A stretch of 64,000 nucleotides of DNA, from the NCBI GenBank assembly GCA_900544075.1, contig UQTJ01000014.1:1-64000 (forward strand). Direction: 5' to 3'. The stretch is from an uncultured Bacteroides sp. GTDB taxonomy: Bacteria; Bacteroidota; Bacteroidia; Bacteroidales; Bacteroidaceae. Positions 1 through 8,358 of this stretch are shown here, piece after piece (position 1 is the stretch's first letter; the number at the start of each line of letters is the position of its first letter). The notes under the pieces were generated by a model. That model had not been told where the DNA came from. It made no database searches and saw only the letters and a list, made by a program, of their open reading frames with translations. Made by a program: the position numbers and the translations under genes.

Positions 1-1
1 A

Positions 2-157
2 TTTTCAAATTTCAATGGACAATTTACAAATACATCATTACCAATTGATGTAATATTTTCAGGTAAGTTAACTGTCTGTAATGACGAACAAAAGAGGTAT
101 TTACAAACGATTATTACTCAACATTTTGCAAGTAATAAGTCAGAAATATGGTCATAA
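2..157 (+). CDS. C-terminal end of an unidentified protein (partial)
   Basis: An open frame enters from the left edge and stops at TAA 155-157, giving about 51 residues ending in the sequence HFASNKSEIWS. No domain is recognisable. The base composition is AT-rich like the defence island that follows. It could be the tail of another accessory gene, or a chance open frame at the window edge; the sequence to the left is needed to decide. Confidence 0.35.
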   Translation, partial: FSNFNGQFTNTSLPIDVIFSGKLTVCNDEQKRYLQTIITQHFASNKSEIWS

Positions 158-327
158 TCTTTAAGGGTACATTCTGAAAGACGAAGATTTAACGCTTTTA
201 TTGATTCTTAACTTCCTTGGAGCATCAATATGGGCATTTTCCTCTCTTTTCTATGTTATTCACTTCCAATACTCCACATCTGTTTTAGCTCATTGTATTA
301 AGCAACAGCAAGGTAGTATGTTTTTCT

Positions 328-1227
328 TTATTTCCATAAAGGTTCTTGTTCCCAATTATGAGGGAAGCCTAATAAATACTGGCTTACTGATATATGTTTT
401 ATCAAAAGTTGTTTGAAGTCGGCAACGAAAGTATTGTTAGGGGAAATGGAGTTAAGCCAATAAGCCACATAGCAGAGTTGCGGATAAAGAGTTTGTTCAC
501 GAAACGAAAAATCTGTAATCCAAGTCTTGGGCATACGCTCCGGCATCATTGGCTTTACAGGAAATGCACGGTTTGATAGTCTTGAATGATGGGCACAGCA
601 ATTACGAAGCACAGCAAGGCATTCTAACCAACTTCTTAAAAATTTGTGATGGTTCAAGCCAAACTCTCTTGCTACAGCGTGTTTTGCCGTAGCATCCGAA
701 AAATTAGAATAAAGTTTAGAAAGTGTACCCATTGAAATAACCTCCAATGTTTTCCATACAGGAGGCAGGTCTGGTTCGCTATATTTACGGAAATGCTCGG
801 TTATAAACTCGTCATGTGAACGAGATACTTCTTTGCGAATAACAGCCAGGTTTACTGCAAAACGTGTTTCGTTAGTAGCGTAATTCTCTTCCATAAACCA
901 GAATGCACCAAATTCTGAGGCAAAGTGCTTAATTATTTTTGTACGGACGGAAACCTCAATCGTTTGGATGGCGGTAAACAGTAAGGCCCGAAGTTCTTTG
1001 TCGAAAGAATAAAGGTCTATAACATCGGCAAAATTACTGTCCTCTCTAAATTGGTGGGTGATATGGTCGACTTCAAAGTGTCGCCAATAACCTGCAAGAC
1101 GGAAATAACTGATGGTGTCAAGAACCTCAATAGCTTGCTTAACATCATCTATGAGCAAACCTCTTCCTCTGAGAATATCAATTTGCTGTTTTGTGGTTAT
1201 GGCTTGATGCGTATATCTGATTCCCAT
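328..1227 (-). CDS. Abi_2 family (AbiD/AbiF-type) HEPN abortive-infection protein
   Basis: A 299-residue protein with the layout of the Abi_2 family: an N-terminal region (YFRLAGYWRHF, 41-51), the helical block LYSFDKELRALLFTAIQTIE (72-91) and a C-terminal HEPN R-x4-H motif, RNCCAH, at 208-213. In HEPN families this motif forms the RNase active site of a dimer. Known Abi_2 proteins (AbiD, AbiF) act in abortive phage infection. From memory, AbiF has been reported to be a toxin controlled by a conserved adjacent non-coding RNA and to be related to the ancestors of Cas13. That fits the structured RNA candidate lying upstream of this gene. The gene is AT-rich and monocistronic, with a promoter at 1289-1320 and a hairpin-plus-U-tract just before the ATG. 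RNase activity is inferred from the motif only. Confidence 0.9.
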   Translation of the reverse strand: MGIRYTHQAITTKQQIDILRGRGLLIDDVKQAIEVLDTISYFRLAGYWRHFEVDHITHQFREDSNFADVIDLYSFDKELRALLFTAIQTIEVSVRTKIIKHFASEFGAFWFMEENYATNETRFAVNLAVIRKEVSRSHDEFITEHFRKYSEPDLPPVWKTLEVISMGTLSKLYSNFSDATAKHAVAREFGLNHHKFLRSWLECLAVLRNCCAHHSRLSNRAFPVKPMMPERMPKTWITDFSFREQTLYPQLCYVAYWLNSISPNNTFVADFKQLLIKHISVSQYLLGFPHNWEQEPLWK

Positions 1228-1238
1228 AAATAAAAAAT

Positions 1239-1278
1239 GTCCCGCTGGGTACGCTAATCTTACGGGAAGCGGGCGGGA
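1239..1278 (-). terminator. Terminator-like hairpin in the leader of the Abi gene
   Basis: On the minus strand a GC-rich stem (CCCGCT at 1268-1273 pairing with AGCGGG at 1241-1246) is followed by a T-rich run directly ahead of the Abi start codon at 1227. It lies between the promoter (1289-1320) and the ORF, so it could act as an attenuator keeping the HEPN protein low. It could also simply be a leader hairpin. Confidence 0.5.
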
Positions 1279-1288
1279 TTTGTTGATG

Positions 1289-1320
1289 CAAAGGTAATCT
1301 ATTATTTTGAATATAACAAG
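1289..1320 (-). promoter_or_regulatory. Promoter of the Abi gene (Bacteroidetes type)
   Basis: The minus strand reads TACCTTTG at 1296-1289, an exact TAnnTTTG -7 element, with CTTG (near TTTG) at 1320-1317, 20 nt upstream. Transcription would start near 1283, giving a leader of about 55 nt. Confidence 0.65.
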
Positions 1321-1381
1321 AGAAGAATAGAAAATTGCTGAACTTTTTTATCTTACATTCGTCTTTTCCAAATGTTTTCGT

Positions 1382-1389
1382 TAATTTTG
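1382..1389 (+). promoter_or_regulatory. Candidate -7 element ahead of the structured RNA and the DUF1848 operon
   Basis: TAATTTTG matches TAnnTTTG on the plus strand. No good -33 element is visible, so support is moderate. A start near 1396 would put the structured RNA (1453-1603) in the 5' leader of the operon, or make it a separate transcript divergent from the Abi gene. Confidence 0.35.
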
Positions 1390-1452
1390 TATTCGGATTT
1401 GGGTAAACCATTTCCAGACATTTGAAAATAAAGGAGCGTTATGCTACTCTTG

Positions 1453-1603
1453 TAAGTGCAAAGCCTGAGAAACTGAAACACAAAAATCAACAAGAATTGG
1501 CATGGCAGTTCCCACGTTATAGCGTGGGCTGCTTAACCATATCTGTTGATTAAGGTTTTCTCAGGGCCTGCACTTTAAGACGTGGTTATTGGCAGTGCCA
1601 CGC
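1453..1603. ncRNA. Candidate structured non-coding RNA between the Abi_2 gene and the DUF1848 operon
   Basis: Nested pairing builds a long rod. The outer stem is 1454-1460 with 1569-1575 (7 bp) plus 1464-1470 with 1559-1565 (7 bp). The middle stem is 1485-1492 with 1544-1551 (8 bp). The inner stem is 1505-1508 with 1529-1532 and 1511-1516 with 1523-1528 (CCCACG/CGTGGG, 6-nt loop). A separate 3' hairpin pairs CGTGG 1581-1585 with CCACG 1598-1602. No open reading frame explains this. Its position beside an AbiF-like gene suggests the RNA antitoxin or partner reported for that family. Because the pairing is symmetrical the strand is not certain: the plus strand has a -7 candidate at 1382-1389, while minus would place it upstream of and co-oriented with the Abi gene. 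A retron was considered, but there is no reverse transcriptase. Confidence 0.65.
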
Positions 1604-1652
1604 TTCTCGTTTTACCAAGTGAGTGTTCAGCACAATACTGTTAGAGTAAATT

Positions 1653-2714
1653 ATGAGCAATAAACAAGAAGATAGAACTGTCATATTAGATAATGGAGAG
1701 ATTGCCAAGGCAACTTTCCCTGTTGTTGTTTCTGCAAGCCGAAGCACAGATATACCGGCATTCTATGCCGATTGGTTTTTTGAACGACTAAAAAAAGGCT
1801 ATTCGGCATGGACAAACCCATTCAATGGAAAAAAATGTTATGTCGCTTATGAAGACACTCGGTTCATCGTCTTTTGGTCGAAAAATCCTCGTCCTCTTCT
1901 TAAGCATATAGATTATTTACGAGAAAAAGATATTGGCTGTTATATTCAATATACTCTCAATGATTATGAGAACGAAGGATTAGAGCGTGGTGTACCTCCA
2001 ATTAAAGAACGTATTGAAACATTCAAATTGTTTGTTGATAAACTTGGAAAGGGCGCGGTAGTTTGGCGTTTTGACCCTCTTATTCTTACAGATAAGATAG
2101 ACATTGATAAGCTTCTGCAAAAGATAGAGAATATAGGGGAACAACTTCAAGGATATACAGAAAAACTCGTTTTCAGTTTCGCAGACATATTGCCATACCG
2201 CAAGGTTAAGTCAAACCTTGAACGTAACCATATCAACTACCTTGATTGGACAAAAGACCAAATGATAGAGTTTGCTGAGAAACTTGTTAGTCTTAATAAA
2301 GCAAAAGGATGGAACTATAATCTTGCTACTTGTGGAGAAACCATCGACTTAGATGGAATAGAACATAATCATTGCGTAGATGACAAACTTATGGTACGTT
2401 TTGGTTATACATCTAAGAAATTGATGGATTTTTTAGGAGTAGAATTTATTGATAGAAATAATCCGCAATTTCTCTTTTATGAAGATGTTGCAATTTCGTT
2501 AGATGGCAATCGGTATGCGATAATCAACAAAAAGAATAAGGATAAAGGACAACGCACGGCTTGTGGCTGTATGAAAAGCAAAGATATAGGCGAATACAAT
2601 ACATGCCCACATTTGTGTGAGTATTGTTATGCCAATGCAAGTAAGGAAGTGGCAGTAGCAAATTGGAAGCGACATCAATTAAATAAGAACAATGATTCAA
2701 TAACTGAAAAATGA
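1653..2714 (+). CDS. DUF1848 family protein with a C-terminal cysteine cluster
   Basis: A 353-residue protein of the DUF1848 type. The N-terminal part has VVVSASRSTDIPAFY (about 24-38) and a conserved IVFWSKNPRPL segment, and the rest looks like a TIM-barrel type fold. The C-terminus carries C304, C306 and then C318-x3-C322-x2-C325 (TCPHLCEYCYA), the spacing of a radical-SAM 4Fe-4S site placed at the C-terminus. This suggests chemistry on a nucleic acid or nucleotide, as in spore photoproduct lyase-like proteins, but that is inference. It is the first gene of a four-gene operon; its TGA overlaps the ATG of the helicase gene (ATGA at 2711-2714), so the two are probably translationally coupled. 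The biological function of DUF1848 is unknown to me. Confidence 0.8.
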   Translation: MSNKQEDRTVILDNGEIAKATFPVVVSASRSTDIPAFYADWFFERLKKGYSAWTNPFNGKKCYVAYEDTRFIVFWSKNPRPLLKHIDYLREKDIGCYIQYTLNDYENEGLERGVPPIKERIETFKLFVDKLGKGAVVWRFDPLILTDKIDIDKLLQKIENIGEQLQGYTEKLVFSFADILPYRKVKSNLERNHINYLDWTKDQMIEFAEKLVSLNKAKGWNYNLATCGETIDLDGIEHNHCVDDKLMVRFGYTSKKLMDFLGVEFIDRNNPQFLFYEDVAISLDGNRYAIINKKNKDKGQRTACGCMKSKDIGEYNTCPHLCEYCYANASKEVAVANWKRHQLNKNNDSITEK

Positions 2715-5700
2715 ATATTCCTCATCAATTGATTCTTAATCGTAAAAAATGTATTTCGTTTTCAGGAGAGGACAATAATGTTGTTTTATCCTTTGAAGAC
2801 GGAAGTTCTGTTGAGATTAAGTTTCCTACAGTTACAGATATAATATTTATTGGTGAAGGATGTTATGACATAAACAATTATTATAATGAAACCTATTTAA
2901 TATCTACTTATTGGAATTTTACAAAGGAAAAATATTGTCCAATACTATTTAAAACAGGACAATGGTTTTTCATAAATGAATATCTTGAAATTGTTTACGA
3001 TGAATGGTATTATTCTATTGGAATCATCCATCATGGACATACATGCTATCAACCTCCTATAGCAAATGAAGTTGTTATAGAAGATAAAGGATTCTTAGTA
3101 ACAAAAAATGATGGTATACGATATGTATATGAATCTGAATTGGACACTCGGCTAAAATTATTACAAAGTAATGCGTATTACAAAACGATATTAAGTCATT
3201 TTCCACTTACAATTGATAAAATAATACAAACGGCAGAAACCGATATACCTCAACGCTTTCGCTCTATGCCGTGGGCATATAGCGATGCTGAAGGTAGAAC
3301 TTTGGAACATGGGACTGCCATACTTGAGACGGAAGAGTTATGTTCTGCATATCTAGCTGCCTATGGCAGGATGCATCGTGAAAAACTTTATTTTGCATTG
3401 GACGAGACAAAAGAAAAAGGTAATTTCCCTTATCGTGAACTGCATAACGGAGTAGAACTATTTGATTGGGGTTGTGGGCAAGGTATAGGTTCAATGGCAG
3501 TTATAGAAAACTTAAAGAAAAAGGGATTGCTGTCTTGCCTAAAGAAGATAACCTTGGAGGAACCATCAGAGGTCGCACGAGTAAGGGCCGTACAACACGT
3601 AAAGCACGCACTTGGTACCGATTCTAACGTAATAGTCGAGCAATATTCTGAATACCTTCCATCAGACTATAGTACTACAAATACCATTCAAAATATTACT
3701 GTAGAACAACCTTGTGCTATTCATATATTCTCCAATGTACTTGATATTGAATCTGTAAGTCTTAAAGGCGTTTCCAAATTGATTACATCTTCTGGTGTAA
3801 AGCATATTGTATTGTGTATCGGTCCTGCCAATCTTAACGAAAGTAGAATAAATGCCTTTAAGAACTATTTTAAGGACAACGACATACAAGTGTTTACGGA
3901 TTATCGAGAAACGAAATTTGGCAAGCACCCAAATGGAAGAAATTATGGATGCCTAATCAAAAGCTTCGCATTCTCGCTGGATTCTGCAGAAAGTGTTCTT
4001 CATAAATACAAATGTTTTGCTCCAATACAATTATTCGCTTGTTATGCGGAGACAATGCCCGAACCAAAGAATAGGAGCATAAAAGATGGAGCTTTTGAGA
4101 TTATAGCCCCATTTGATATGACAGTACACAAAGGGTTGAATCCCATTTTGGCACTTGTCAGCAATCTCATATCAAGGGGCATCCCAACGTATGCAAGTGA
4201 ATACATTACTACGGCTCTTTCACACCGAGGTGAAAGGGAAACATCATTAAAAGCAATAGCCCGAATACAAAAGACTATTGTTGAAGCAATGATAACAGGG
4301 CGGCTTAACATTCAATCTGCAGAATGGAATGTCTTGATTATAGAAGATGGTACGGATATTGCCGATATAGCAGTCAGGGATTTTGTTGAAATGTACAATA
4401 ATGTCATTGCAATGACAGAGGGCTACGACGACATGTTGTTACCACATATAAATATCGTAAAGGCTTCTTCTGCCAAAGCAGATAAAATTTTTGACATTGT
4501 TATTGATGTATCTGTAAACAAGTATGCCGATTTTGAACATATAGTATTTTCGAAATACAAGGCTAAGAACGATTGTTATTTTATTGTTCGCTCTTCCAAA
4601 TTAGTTTACGAACCACGTATACTTTATACTACAGAACGCATTAAATATAAATCGTTTGTAGAAAAAGAATCAAGTGGGAAATATATTGTAAATGAGGCGA
4701 CAGCATCTCATCTCAGATATTTCTTAAAACTTATTTTCAGGAAAGAAGATTTTCGCCCAGGACAATTACCTATACTTAACAGAGCTTTAGGATTAAAGAG
4801 CGTGATTGGTCTGTTGCCGACAGGAGGGGGTAAATCCCTAACTTATCAGTTGGCTGCAATGCTTCAGCCTGGTGTTACATTAGTTGTTGACCCATTGAAA
4901 GGTTTAATGAAAGACCAGTACGATGGACTAATTAACACAGGAATTGATTGTATTTCATTTATCAATGCAGACATTACAATCAATCCAGAAGAAGCACACA
5001 AGCGAGAACAAGCTCTTACTGGTTCTCAGATACAAATTATGTTTCTCTCCCCCGAACGTCTTTGTATTCATCGTTTTAGGGAAGTATTACGTTCTATGCG
5101 AGAATCTGGTGTATATTTTTCGTATGGCGTAATAGATGAAGTACACTGCGTTTCAGAGTGGGGACATGATTTCCGATTGTCCTATCTTCATTTAGGACGT
5201 AATCTGTATAACTATGTCTTACCCAAAGAGGTTGAAGGTGCAGATAATCACATTTCCCTTTTTGGTCTAACAGCGACTGCTTCATTCGATGTGTTGGCAG
5301 ATGTGGAACGTGAATTATCTGGCAGCAATTCCTATTCATTGGAAGATGATGCTACGGTCAGATATGAGAATACCAACAGATTGGAACTGCAATATAACAT
5401 TTATCTAGTTGATACTTCAAATGCAAAGAATGTATGGGATGTTGGTGACATTAAAGAGAAATGTCTCATTGATGCAATCAATGATGCAACAAAAAAGATA
5501 CAGGAGATACAGACTGATGAAAATATCAATGATATAAAAGTGCACTTTTTGGATAGAGAAAACATTTCAGACAAAGAAGTTATATCCAGCGTTAATTCTG
5601 TTGATCTCTATACACATATTGATAAAGATTGGTATAGTGTAAGTCATACAGATACGGCTGGTATCGTGTTCTGTTTACGTGCCTCTGAAAAAAGCAATTT

Positions 5701-7303
5701 AAGTGTTCCTTCTGTTGCCAAAAAACTAAAAACATGTAATATCAATGGCTTCTCCACTTATAAAGGAGGCGATGATACGCAGTGTCAAGAAGAATTCTTG
5801 CATGGCAATACACAGTTGATGGTGGCAACAAAAGCTTTTGGTATGGGTATAGATAAGTCAAATGTGCGTCTTACATTTCATTTGAATTATCCGGGCTCTT
5901 TGGAATCTTTTGTACAGGAAGCAGGACGTGCTGGAAGGGACAAGAAAATGGCATTGGCTACCATAATGTATTCGCCTAAAAAATTCTGGGACAAAAATGC
6001 TCGGACGAATGAATGGAAAGAATATTCGGCAGATTACACTAATAATAAATTTTTCTATGATAGCAATTTCCTTGGAGAAGATTTCGAATTGTATGTAATG
6101 GAGTTGCTGATGAATGGGTTGCCTTTGCAAATAAGCAATGAAGAAATAGCTGGTATAAACGAAACTATTTTCGGAAAAAGTACGGGAATACTTCAATTTA
6201 TCAATAGATATCCTAAAGGGACAACTCTTACCTATTATGTTTCTTATATTGAAGATGATTATATCCTTGACATGTATAATGAACGTTTGACAGAAAAGCA
6301 GATGCCATTATTCAATACCCCAAAGGCAAAATATCTGAAAAATGAACGTGGCTTTAGTTATACACGTGATTTCGGTTCGACTAATTACAAAGATGCTATA
6401 CAAAAAGCTATCTATCGTATGTGCATTATTGGACTGATAGACGATTTCACAGAGGACTATGCAAAGAAACAATTTCGCATCACAACGATTTGTCAGGATG
6501 ATTCACGTTATTATGAATATCTCAGTTCCTATTATCGAAAATACTATTCTGAAGATAGAGTTGAATCAATGCTTAATGAAGTTAGACAGATAGCGCAAGG
6601 CGAAGGTGTTATTATGGCTTGTTTGAAGCATCTCACTTCATTTGTCTACAGAAGTATTGCGGACAAAAGAGCTAGAGGTATCTTGGATATGGAGCAATTC
6701 TGCAATATGGCGATTACTTCAGACAAGGATTGGAAAGAAACGAATGAAGATTTAAAGGATTTCATCTATTACTACTTTAATTCTAAATATGCAAGAGAGG
6801 GATTTGTCACTTATGATGCAAGTGTGAAGCAAGAAATACCATTTTCTCTTAAAGATGACACCAATACTGATTTTCACTTAGAGAACGAAACAACCAGTTT
6901 TGAACTGGTCAAGAAATATATGCGAGTTGTAGATGCGGACATTGTTAATAACGATGCTCAGAAAGATAATGTTAAGCATTTACAAGGGGCTGTTCGACTT
7001 ATTCGCAGGGCAGCTGCAGAAATGAACCCGGTTCTTAATTTGTTAAATATTTTCTGCGCATTATTCCTCGGACAACAAGATAATGAGATGTTAGAAGAAG
7101 AAATTTGTAACGATTACGAAGAAGTCATCGATTACTATACTTCGAAAAATAACATAAAAATTTTGGATGAGTATGCAGAACTGCTTATAAGTCATGCGGC
7201 AATAGATGAATATAGAAAGGATTATCTTCAAAAATTGTCCACTTATATTCAATTAAAGAGACATTTGAATAGTTTAAAAAATATCGTATCTAAATACAAG
7301 TAA
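2711..7303 (+). CDS. Giant fusion: methyltransferase-like module + RecQ-type DNA helicase
   Basis: A 1530-residue protein, far longer than ordinary RecQ (about 600-750). Residues 1-240 match nothing I know. FDWGCGQG at 251-258 resembles motif I of Rossmann methyltransferases. Residues about 430-640 are unassigned. A RecQ-like SF2 helicase follows: Walker A LLPTGGGKS (701-709), DEVH box (809-812), GLTATAS (from 852) and motif VI QEAGRAGRD (1069-1077). The last 400 residues are helical with no recognised RQC or HRDC. The lack of a clear zinc-binding RQC cysteine set is notable. The context (an Abi gene next door, an AT-rich island, coupling to DUF1848) points to phage defence, a role RecQ-like helicases have in several systems. 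Whether the methyltransferase-like part binds SAM cannot be told from sequence alone. Confidence 0.85.
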   Translation: MNIPHQLILNRKKCISFSGEDNNVVLSFEDGSSVEIKFPTVTDIIFIGEGCYDINNYYNETYLISTYWNFTKEKYCPILFKTGQWFFINEYLEIVYDEWYYSIGIIHHGHTCYQPPIANEVVIEDKGFLVTKNDGIRYVYESELDTRLKLLQSNAYYKTILSHFPLTIDKIIQTAETDIPQRFRSMPWAYSDAEGRTLEHGTAILETEELCSAYLAAYGRMHREKLYFALDETKEKGNFPYRELHNGVELFDWGCGQGIGSMAVIENLKKKGLLSCLKKITLEEPSEVARVRAVQHVKHALGTDSNVIVEQYSEYLPSDYSTTNTIQNITVEQPCAIHIFSNVLDIESVSLKGVSKLITSSGVKHIVLCIGPANLNESRINAFKNYFKDNDIQVFTDYRETKFGKHPNGRNYGCLIKSFAFSLDSAESVLHKYKCFAPIQLFACYAETMPEPKNRSIKDGAFEIIAPFDMTVHKGLNPILALVSNLISRGIPTYASEYITTALSHRGERETSLKAIARIQKTIVEAMITGRLNIQSAEWNVLIIEDGTDIADIAVRDFVEMYNNVIAMTEGYDDMLLPHINIVKASSAKADKIFDIVIDVSVNKYADFEHIVFSKYKAKNDCYFIVRSSKLVYEPRILYTTERIKYKSFVEKESSGKYIVNEATASHLRYFLKLIFRKEDFRPGQLPILNRALGLKSVIGLLPTGGGKSLTYQLAAMLQPGVTLVVDPLKGLMKDQYDGLINTGIDCISFINADITINPEEAHKREQALTGSQIQIMFLSPERLCIHRFREVLRSMRESGVYFSYGVIDEVHCVSEWGHDFRLSYLHLGRNLYNYVLPKEVEGADNHISLFGLTATASFDVLADVERELSGSNSYSLEDDATVRYENTNRLELQYNIYLVDTSNAKNVWDVGDIKEKCLIDAINDATKKIQEIQTDENINDIKVHFLDRENISDKEVISSVNSVDLYTHIDKDWYSVSHTDTAGIVFCLRASEKSNLSVPSVAKKLKTCNINGFSTYKGGDDTQCQEEFLHGNTQLMVATKAFGMGIDKSNVRLTFHLNYPGSLESFVQEAGRAGRDKKMALATIMYSPKKFWDKNARTNEWKEYSADYTNNKFFYDSNFLGEDFELYVMELLMNGLPLQISNEEIAGINETIFGKSTGILQFINRYPKGTTLTYYVSYIEDDYILDMYNERLTEKQMPLFNTPKAKYLKNERGFSYTRDFGSTNYKDAIQKAIYRMCIIGLIDDFTEDYAKKQFRITTICQDDSRYYEYLSSYYRKYYSEDRVESMLNEVRQIAQGEGVIMACLKHLTSFVYRSIADKRARGILDMEQFCNMAITSDKDWKETNEDLKDFIYYYFNSKYAREGFVTYDASVKQEIPFSLKDDTNTDFHLENETTSFELVKKYMRVVDADIVNNDAQKDNVKHLQGAVRLIRRAAAEMNPVLNLLNIFCALFLGQQDNEMLEEEICNDYEEVIDYYTSKNNIKILDEYAELLISHAAIDEYRKDYLQKLSTYIQLKRHLNSLKNIVSKYK

Positions 7304-7304
7304 C

Positions 7305-7679
7305 ATGATAGACGAAAAAATAAACAAAACTTTGTCCGAATTGGAAGCAAATCTTCGAAATGTAGAATCAGCTCGAAAGCAGGTTGAAAGTACTGTTAAT
7401 TCATACGAAGGAATCAAGGCTGTAACTGCAAATTATGTAAAGAACCTTTCTTCTATAGAAGACAATTTGAAGGAACTTATAAAAGCCATTGGGAAAGATT
7501 ATGAGAGAACAACCACGTCGTGCAATTCTTTAATTTCTAAGATTAACGATGCAGTAGACGACATAAAAGACGAAGTATCTTCCCAAATAGAAAAATTTCA
7601 CAAAAAGTTTATGTATATCATTATATGTAACGTGATTATTTGGGTTACTATGCTAATACTTTTCTTTATAAACAAATAG
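7305..7679 (+). CDS. Small coiled-coil protein with a C-terminal membrane anchor
   Basis: A 124-residue protein. Residues 1-95 are charged and heptad-like (INKTLSELEANLRNVESARK), consistent with a coiled coil. Residues about 100-121 form a single hydrophobic helix (YIIICNVIIWVTMLILFFI), so the protein is probably tail-anchored with the coiled coil in the cytoplasm. It starts 1 nt after the helicase stop, so it belongs to the same operon. No family is recognised. In defence operons such a protein could be a membrane effector or a scaffold that tethers the helicase complex; this is inference. Confidence 0.75.
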   Translation: MIDEKINKTLSELEANLRNVESARKQVESTVNSYEGIKAVTANYVKNLSSIEDNLKELIKAIGKDYERTTTSCNSLISKINDAVDDIKDEVSSQIEKFHKKFMYIIICNVIIWVTMLILFFINK

Positions 7680-7717
7680 TATTTGCGACAATTAGAAACA
7701 ACAAAAATAATTACGTA

Positions 7718-8032
7718 ATGAAAGATTCAGTCTCATCGCAAATCTTCCAAGACATTCAAACTGCATGGAACACATTAAATCCTCAGCATATTATAAAGCA
7801 CTTGGACAAGTGTTTTATTTATAATTCCCAATGGGTATTTGAGTCTCTTGATTATGAGAGGTATATCTCATATTTAACGGGAAAGTTTAATAAAATAAGA
7901 GAAACTGGTTGCATTGTAGAAGCTACTATTGTTGACGGAGCAGTTAGACTTAATCAAAATGGTAGTATTGCATTTTATCGAGTGAAGATAGAAAATGGAA
8001 AAATAATCAAAGGTGATTTGTGTATGTTCTAG
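7718..8032 (+). CDS. NTF2/SnoaL-like small protein
   Basis: Start ATG 7718 is preferred over the upstream in-frame ATG at 7640, which lies inside the preceding gene. The 104-residue product (MKDSVSSQIFQDIQTAWNT...) has the helix pattern and strand-rich end of NTF2-like/DUF4440 proteins (AWNTLNPQHIIKHLDKCFIY, then VEATIVDGAVRLNQNGSIAF). Such folds bind small ligands or act as dimerising partners. It is the last gene of the DUF1848-helicase operon, 38 nt after the membrane protein, and its role is unknown. The fold assignment rests on pattern only. Confidence 0.6.
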   Translation: MKDSVSSQIFQDIQTAWNTLNPQHIIKHLDKCFIYNSQWVFESLDYERYISYLTGKFNKIRETGCIVEATIVDGAVRLNQNGSIAFYRVKIENGKIIKGDLCMF

Positions 8033-8045
8033 AAAACAATGCCCT

Positions 8046-8154
8046 GATGTGATGAAGCTGTGTACATACATACTATTTTCATCACATCTGGCTATTGTAT
8101 TGGGAATTATCTTCTCACCGAGAAGCCCCTCTTTTGCTGTTGGTCATAATTCCC
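8046..8154. repeat. Two strong inverted repeats downstream of the defence operon
   Basis: GATGTGATGAA at 8046-8056 pairs perfectly with 8078-8088. GGGAATTAT at 8102-8110 pairs perfectly with 8146-8154 and encloses a second perfect hairpin, CTTCTC (8111-8116) with GAGAAG (8119-8124). No T-run follows, so these are not plain intrinsic terminators. They may be processing or termination structures, a second small RNA, or the end of a mobile element. The rest of 8033-8358 shows no gene. Confidence 0.5.
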
Positions 8155-8358
8155 TTCCACCACATTGTCAACCTCCCGTCTGGCTTTTATTTGCTCCCGA
8201 TTGTCAAACCCGCCCTTTTCCTCCTATTATAACGAAAATGTAAACAAATTTAAGCATAAATTTTCATTTACAATTGATTTTATAAAAAATAATATCGACT
8301 CATGATATATAAAACTTACAAAGCTTGTCTTTTCAGTTTCGTATGCAAGAAATTAGCG

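Noticed and set aside
201..416. Small membrane protein on the plus strand
   Set aside because: It overlaps the 3' end of the Abi gene on the other strand and has no supporting signal.
1453..1603. Retron msr-msd region
   Set aside because: The nested stems resemble one, but no reverse transcriptase gene lies in the window.
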